A stretch of 64,000 nt of DNA from Pirellulaceae bacterium (GTDB lineage: Bacteria; Planctomycetota; Planctomycetia; Pirellulales; Pirellulaceae), in assembly GCA_020852965.1 (NCBI GenBank), contig JADYZV010000028.1, positions 1 to 64,000 of the forward strand, written 5' to 3'. A model generated the notes under the pieces. It was not told the origin of the DNA. It ran no database searches and worked only from the letters and a program-made list of their open reading frames with translations. Positions 59,435-64,000 of this stretch are shown here, one piece after another; positions within the stretch are counted from its first letter, which is position 1, and every line of letters begins with the position of its first letter. Position numbers and translations under genes: made by a program.

Positions 59435-62176
59435 CTAGCGGAGGGTTACGAAGTCGTTGTGATTGAGCAAGACCCATATTAAATGGGCACGGGCCTGTTC
59501 GGGCGTGCCGCCTGGCTGACTCTCCCAAGTCGTCAGGGCTGCTTCGCAGGCAGCCAACTCAGTTTCATCAGCGGGAATGCAAAGTAGTGTCGTAAATGAT
59601 TTTTCAATAAAGTCGTGTTGACTCTCGGCATCGAGCGATAACCGTTGGGCGATTTGCTGGGATGCGGTCAAAACCAGCTTGCTATTGGTTAGCGCCAAGG
59701 CTTGCTGGGGCACGACGCTCTGTTCACGGCGATAGCAATCGGTCACCAGCGCTTCATCAAACATGGTCAAGAACAAGTCGCGTTGATTGTTCGAATGGAA
59801 AAAGTACAAACTGCGTCGAGTCGAATCGGCTTGCTTTGCTGCGGGAACCGGCGGACCGCCCATGGTCAGATCGAGCGTTCCGGCCAACGATAGTATCGAG
59901 TCGCGTACGATCTGCGATTCCAATCGAATGGGCTGTCGACGCCACCATAGTCGATTGTCGCGATCGAGGGCCATATTGGACTCGGCACCCGCGTTGGAGG
60001 AACTCATGCGATAGACGGCCGAATTGACAATCAAGCGGTGGATGTGTTTCATACTCCAACCGCTGTCGACCAGTTCGGCAGCCAGCCAATCGAGCAACTT
60101 CACGTTGGTGGGCGCTTCACCGTTACGGCCCAGGTCGAATACGGAAGCGACGAGTGGTTCTCCCAGGTGGCGAGTCCACAGGTGATTGACGGCCACGCGC
60201 GCAGTCAGCGGATGGTTGCGATCGGTGATCCAGCGCGCAAGCGCCGAGCGACGCCCGCTGCTGTGCTCTGGGAATGAGACGGCGGGATCGTCTTGGCCCG
60301 TACTCTTGAAACGTGTGGCCGACCACTGAGCACCGATCGGTCGAGGAAAGGAATCGTCGGGCTTGATTTCTGCGGCCAATGTCTGCTGCGCTTGCTCGAC
60401 GGCTTGTTGGGCTTGGGTCTGCTCTTTGGTGATCGCCTCCCGCTTGTCATCGCTGGCTGCGACGAGTCGCCGCTTGACGTCGAGCAGTGCGCGTTGGGCT
60501 CTTAGCAATCCCAGACGGCGCTCGGACTCGATGGCTGCGATGCGCAACGTTTGGTCTTGAATGGCTACATCATTGGAGTCGCCGTCGGATGCTGGACTCT
60601 CCAGCACATACATGGCCGCGTAACGCTTCCGGAGGCTCTCCAACTCGGCACGCGCGATGTCTACGTCAAGTCTGGCGAGCTCGGTGGCTGCTTGGCTTGC
60701 AGCGGCTTCGGCCGACTGTACCTCAGCAGCTACCTCAGCGTCCACTTGAACAACAGCTTGAGATTGCGTTTGAACGGCTGTCCATTTTGCCTCGGCCACG
60801 CGAAGCTTTTCGGTGACCGCTGCGAGATAGTTATCGATGACCCATGCTCTGCGCTCGGGCTGCCATGCGTCGTCGGGCAAGTCAACTGTTTTAATATTGA
60901 GCGCATCGGGACAGGCAGGCTCAAATTCGAGAAACTCGGGGACACCCGGCTCGATCACTTGCGATTTATCAAAGTGGCCCTCTTCGCCACGGACTAAGAG
61001 GTAGGTCTTCGCCTCCAAGTCCGCGTCAAAGGCGCGGGGTACGCCATCCTTGCTGAGATCAATTTCGCCAGGCAACATGTCCATACGCACTTGATAGGGC
61101 TCGAAGAACGCCTGCAACTTGAAGTAATCCACCTGTGAAATCGGATCGAACTTGTGGTCATGGCACTTGGCGCAATTGAACGTCAAGCCGAGAAACGCCT
61201 TGCCAAAATGTTCCACCGTCTCATCCATCCACTGATAGCGATTGAACAGAAAGTAATTCCTGGCTAGGTACCCGGTCGCTGCCAGTGCTTGTGGATCGTT
61301 GGGACGCAGTTCGTCACCGGCCAGCATCAACCGCAGCATTTCATCATAGCCGCGATCGTCGTTGAGCGACCCGACGATCCAATCGCGCCAATGCCACATA
61401 TGTTGCTGACTATTGCGAAGCTGAGCGCCGAGTCCCCACCAATCGCTATATCGCCAGATGTCCATCCAATGCCGCGCCCAACGCTCGCCATGACGTGGAT
61501 CGTCGAGCAAGCGATCGACAGCGTTCTCATACCACTGCGAGTCGACGTCGTTTTCAAATGCAGCGATCTCTGCGGTCGTCGGAGGAATGCCGATCAAGTC
61601 GAGATGCAGGCGACGCAGCAAGACGGCTCGCGTTGCTTCGGGTTGCTGCTTGAGGCCACGCTGCTCGTGAGACTGAGCAATGAAGGCATCAATCGGATTG
61701 CGTACCCAAGTGGTATTCTCGACGATGGGCACATCGGGGCGTACCACGGGCTGAAACGACCAATGCGAGTTTGGGTCGGCCTCGGGTTGCTCCTTAGGCG
61801 GCGCAGGAGCTCCGGCTGCGATCCAGGCCGTGAGCATTTCGACTTGTTCGTCTGTCAGCGGCTCACCTTCGTGTTCAGGTGGCATGCGCTCATCGATGTC
61901 GGTGGCAGTCACGCGAGCGACGATCGAGCTGCCCGACACATCGCCGCGCGTGAGTGCGCCCGCTTCGACCATCAAGTCTGCAGAGTCTAATCGCAAACCC
62001 GCTTCTTGCTTTAAAGCTCCGTGACAAGAAAAACAACGTGCGCGAAACAGTGGCTTGAGCTGCGCGCTGTAGAGTTCCAATGCTTGGGGACCGAAGTCGG
62101 TGCCGAGCCCAAGACTAGGAAGCAGGGTGAACCAAGCGAATAGACAGAGTGTTAGGACGACTGCTTGGCGAATCAT
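59435..62176 (-). CDS. Planctomycete cytochrome-c (DUF1549/DUF1553) protein
   Basis: A 913-residue exported protein. After a signal peptide (MIRQAVVLTLCLFAW..., cleavage near GLG) comes a PSCyt1 cytochrome-c-like domain with RCFSCHGALKQEAGLRLDS (CxxCH heme site) and PPEHEGEPLTDEQVEMLTAWI. PSCyt2/DUF1549 follows (IDAFIAQSHEQRGLKQQ ... DLIGIPPT, DDPRHGERWARHWMDIWRYSD, NCAKCHDHKFDPISQ with a second CxxCH), then a coiled-coil region (about 440-600) and DUF1553 (RSALARWITDRNHPLTARVAVNHLW). GGAGGAG ten bases before ATG 62176 sets the start over ATG 62197. Partner of the DUF1501 protein. Confidence 0.93.
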   Translation of the reverse strand: MIRQAVVLTLCLFAWFTLLPSLGLGTDFGPQALELYSAQLKPLFRARCFSCHGALKQEAGLRLDSADLMVEAGALTRGDVSGSSIVARVTATDIDERMPPEHEGEPLTDEQVEMLTAWIAAGAPAPPKEQPEADPNSHWSFQPVVRPDVPIVENTTWVRNPIDAFIAQSHEQRGLKQQPEATRAVLLRRLHLDLIGIPPTTAEIAAFENDVDSQWYENAVDRLLDDPRHGERWARHWMDIWRYSDWWGLGAQLRNSQQHMWHWRDWIVGSLNDDRGYDEMLRLMLAGDELRPNDPQALAATGYLARNYFLFNRYQWMDETVEHFGKAFLGLTFNCAKCHDHKFDPISQVDYFKLQAFFEPYQVRMDMLPGEIDLSKDGVPRAFDADLEAKTYLLVRGEEGHFDKSQVIEPGVPEFLEFEPACPDALNIKTVDLPDDAWQPERRAWVIDNYLAAVTEKLRVAEAKWTAVQTQSQAVVQVDAEVAAEVQSAEAAASQAATELARLDVDIARAELESLRKRYAAMYVLESPASDGDSNDVAIQDQTLRIAAIESERRLGLLRAQRALLDVKRRLVAASDDKREAITKEQTQAQQAVEQAQQTLAAEIKPDDSFPRPIGAQWSATRFKSTGQDDPAVSFPEHSSGRRSALARWITDRNHPLTARVAVNHLWTRHLGEPLVASVFDLGRNGEAPTNVKLLDWLAAELVDSGWSMKHIHRLIVNSAVYRMSSSNAGAESNMALDRDNRLWWRRQPIRLESQIVRDSILSLAGTLDLTMGGPPVPAAKQADSTRRSLYFFHSNNQRDLFLTMFDEALVTDCYRREQSVVPQQALALTNSKLVLTASQQIAQRLSLDAESQHDFIEKSFTTLLCIPADETELAACEAALTTWESQPGGTPEQARAHLIWVLLNHNDFVTLR

Positions 62177-62508
62177 GGTACATTTGCTCCTCCACATGCG
62201 TCTTCAGGCTGGACAGGATTCGTTGTGGATTCAGGCGGGGATTGCGAGGGTTCACGAGCGGTTGATGATCACGGATAGAACCCCCTACCGCTTAACTTAC
62301 TTGTCTTCGGTAGCAAAGGCAAGTAACATTGTCAGCGAAAACACTGTCACCAAGCACTAAAGCAACGTTACGAGTCCCTTTCCTGTAGTGGACGAGTTTA
62401 CGAGTCCCTGTGGTGTTGTGGACGAGGTTACTAGTCCCTGTGGTGCGATATACGTCAGGGACTCGTTACCTCGTCCACTACAAGTACTGAATCTATCGCG
62501 AAGTGCGC
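62177..62508. other. Intergenic region with repeats
   Basis: 332 bp between the divergent DUF1553 and racemase/enolase genes. The right half (62368-62484) is the repeat array described separately. The left part is unremarkable and should hold the promoter of the DUF1553 gene. Confidence 0.5.
62368..62484. repeat. GGACGAGGTTACGAGTCC repeat array
   Basis: Three forward copies (about 62368, 62394 and 62418 onward; the first is truncated) and one inverted copy (GGGACTCGTTACCTCGTCCA, 62459 on). The forward and inverted copies can pair as hairpins. It lies just upstream of the racemase/enolase start. Confidence 0.88.
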
Positions 62509-63687
62509 ATGAAAATCACTGCTATCGAAACTGTTGTATGCCATGCCAAGATGCGCAATTGGGTATTTGTAAAGGTTCTCACTGACCAACCGGGCTTGTG
62601 GGGCTGGGGGGAAGCGACACTCGAATGGCATACGCGCAGCATCGTCGGTGCCATCGCCGATCTATCGGAACTACTGGTTGGCGAAGACCCAACCCGCGTC
62701 GAACACCTGTGGCAAATGATGTGGCGACAGCACTTTTGGCACGGAAGTGGAGTGGTGAGATCGACGGCGATCGCCGGGATCGACTTGGCATTATGGGACA
62801 TCGTCGGCAAGTCACATAACGTACCGCTGCACAAACTGTGGGGAGGACCGGTGCGTGACTATGTTCGATTGTACTGTCACTTGGGCGGAGGCAATCTCGA
62901 CAGCTTTTACAATACTCCGGTCGACAATGCGAAGCAATTTGCCGACTTGGCGTCGCAGGCGGTGGCCGATGGTTTTACGGCTTTCAAATCGATGGCGGTA
63001 CCACCCACGATGCCCGTCGAGGGACTCAAAGCGATCAAGTCGGCGACCGCTTGCGTGGCGGCGATGCGTGATGCGGTCGGAGACGACATCGACATCATGG
63101 TCGATTGTCACGCGCGACCTTCGCCTGCCATGGGGATGCAATTTGCCAAGGCACTCGATCCGTACGGTCTGTACTTTCTAGAAGAGCCATGCTGGCCCGA
63201 GAACTTGACCAGTCTGGCGGCTATCAACGCGGCGGTAGCTACTCCCATTGCCACTGGGGAACGCCTGACGCACTTGGCAGCCTTCCGCGATCTGTTTGCA
63301 GTACGTGGCTGCGAGATCTGCCAACTCGACCTCACGCACTGTGGTGGCTTCAGTGAAGCGCGTCGCATCGCCGCCTTGGCCGATGCTCATCGCATTGCGC
63401 TGGCACCGCACAATCCGCAAGGTCCAGTCAGCACTGCAGCCTCGATCGAGTTCGGCTTTTCTCAGCCGTCGTACATCATCTGTGAATCGGTACATGCCGA
63501 CGTTCCGTGGCGCGCCGACATTGTCGAAGAGGGTTTTACCATCGACCCGAAGACGCGCACGGTAGCGCCCAACACCAAGCCCGGCTTAGGTATTTCGATC
63601 GACGAAGACGCGGTCCGCAAACATCCGTTCCAACAAGAAGTACTGCAACGCGTGTTCTACCGCGACGGTGCCGTAGGAGACTGGTAA
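62509..63687 (+). CDS. Mandelate racemase/enolase family dehydratase
   Basis: A 392-residue enolase-superfamily enzyme. After the N-terminal capping domain come [10 protein letters not shown] (catalytic lysine region), VDCHARPS (Asp metal ligand), [11 protein letters not shown] (Glu), TGERLTH (Glu) and the C-terminal [13 protein letters not shown] (His), the pattern of D-galactonate dehydratase-like and related sugar-acid dehydratases. It probably dehydrates a sugar acid to a 2-keto-3-deoxy acid. ATG 62509 is preferred to GTG 62503. It stands three bases before the ceramidase-like gene and downstream of a repeat array. Confidence 0.86.
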   Translation: MKITAIETVVCHAKMRNWVFVKVLTDQPGLWGWGEATLEWHTRSIVGAIADLSELLVGEDPTRVEHLWQMMWRQHFWHGSGVVRSTAIAGIDLALWDIVGKSHNVPLHKLWGGPVRDYVRLYCHLGGGNLDSFYNTPVDNAKQFADLASQAVADGFTAFKSMAVPPTMPVEGLKAIKSATACVAAMRDAVGDDIDIMVDCHARPSPAMGMQFAKALDPYGLYFLEEPCWPENLTSLAAINAAVATPIATGERLTHLAAFRDLFAVRGCEICQLDLTHCGGFSEARRIAALADAHRIALAPHNPQGPVSTAASIEFGFSQPSYIICESVHADVPWRADIVEEGFTIDPKTRTVAPNTKPGLGISIDEDAVRKHPFQQEVLQRVFYRDGAVGDW

Positions 63688-63689
63688 TC

Positions 63690-64000
63690 ATGCCCTCGCA
63701 CCCAACCTCTTCAAAGTGGCCCGACGCTCCACCGTCGGATCCCCTCCCTTCCCAACCACCTTCCAGATTCCAACACGCTTCGTCAAAGTGGCCCGACGCT
63801 CCGCCGTCGGATTCCAACCCCTCCCTACTTCCTTCCCGGTTCCAACACGCTTCGTTCGACGGCCGCATCGGCCTCGCTCGTGCCGATATCACACCACCAA
63901 TTGGTGTCTATTCGCGCAATTGGGGCGCGGCTAAGCATGACGTAGCCGAATCGATCCATCAACCTCTGACCTTGACAGCCTTGGCATTGTCAACGCATTC
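63690..64000 (+). CDS. Ceramidase-like protein, 5' part, with repeat-derived N-terminus
   Basis: An open frame of 103 codons runs off the window end. Residues about 59 onward read [20 protein letters not shown] then [20 protein letters not shown], which is the N-terminus of the neutral/alkaline ceramidase family as in many planctomycetes. Residues 1-58 contain two 24-residue repeats ([11 protein letters not shown] and [17 protein letters not shown]) made by a 72-bp duplication of the dispersed GCGGAGCGTCGG repeat. There is no clear signal peptide, unusual for the family; an internal start after the repeats is possible. The rest lies outside the window. Confidence 0.7.
   Translation, partial: MPSHPTSSKWPDAPPSDPLPSQPPSRFQHASSKWPDAPPSDSNPSLLPSRFQHASFDGRIGLARADITPPIGVYSRNWGAAKHDVAESIHQPLTLTALALSTH
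63711..63812 (+). repeat. 72-bp direct repeat in coding sequence
   Basis: TCAAAGTGGCCCGACGCTCC occurs at 63711 and 63783, 72 bp apart. Each copy holds GGCCCGACGCTCCRCCGTCGG, the complement of the 59323 family, and is followed by Pro/Ser-rich codons. Confidence 0.92.

Overview
The window reads as a chromosomal segment of a planctomycete, most likely in or near the Pirellulaceae. That call rests on family content: a DUF1559 protein with a prepilin-type N-terminus, three proteins carrying the LEPR-XLL-like export signal, a DUF1501 protein paired with a DUF1549/DUF1553 cytochrome-c protein, ECF sigma factors next to or fused with signalling modules, Ser/Thr kinases with large C-terminal extensions, and ceramidase-like secreted enzymes. 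No rRNA, tRNA, CRISPR array, transposase or prophage was seen.

Layout. 0.3-3 kb holds three small toxin-antitoxin-like pairs (DUF6932 pair, RHH/Doc, HicBA). 3.4-9.4 kb has a DUF1559 pseudopilin-like protein, a 1307-residue Ser/Thr kinase with a STAND-like ATPase and TPR-like region, and a secreted protein of unknown function, followed by a 223-bp tandem repeat. 10-15.7 kb has an SGNH hydrolase, a RidA protein, a CE15-like esterase, and a PepSY protein/response regulator/histidine kinase set. 16-20.3 kb is a signalling locus: an exported LEPR-XLL protein whose stop overlaps the start of an ECF sigma factor, then a TPR-bearing Ser/Thr kinase. 21-24.8 kb is csrA, a small secreted protein, a dockerin protein and a two-PPC-domain metalloprotease. 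25-32.3 kb has a GNAT/RHH toxin-antitoxin pair, a CBM9-like protein, a membrane TPR protein, a flavin amine-oxidase-like enzyme and an MFS transporter.

32.5-43.5 kb is a catabolic region: a ceramidase-like enzyme, an alpha/beta hydrolase, two dehydrogenases, a HpcH/HpaI aldolase, a complete ribose-type ABC importer (ATPase, permease, binding lipoprotein) and a PLP dehydratase, all on the plus strand with several overlaps. It looks like an uptake-and-breakdown unit for a sugar, sugar acid or hydroxy acid; the substrate cannot be read from sequence. 43.8-47 kb has an ABC-2 exporter (two permeases, one ATPase) divergent from ispF. 47.7-54.8 kb is a flagellar cluster: flbD, motA, motB, fliL, fliN, fliO, fliP, fliQ, fliR, flhB. 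After it come a PIN-domain toxin pair, an ECF sigma factor fused to a membrane segment and an STN-like domain, the DUF1501 and DUF1553 pair, a mandelate racemase/enolase family dehydratase and the start of a second ceramidase-like gene cut by the window end.

The intergenic DNA is unusual. At least eight families of short palindromic or inverted repeats recur across the window, some inside the flagellar cluster and some read into coding sequence. One pair of longer copies (about 20.3 and 47.2 kb, opposite orientation) is bounded by GTTTAAC and GTTAAAC, which resembles integron attC core sites. All functional calls are from reading motifs by eye; no database search was run.
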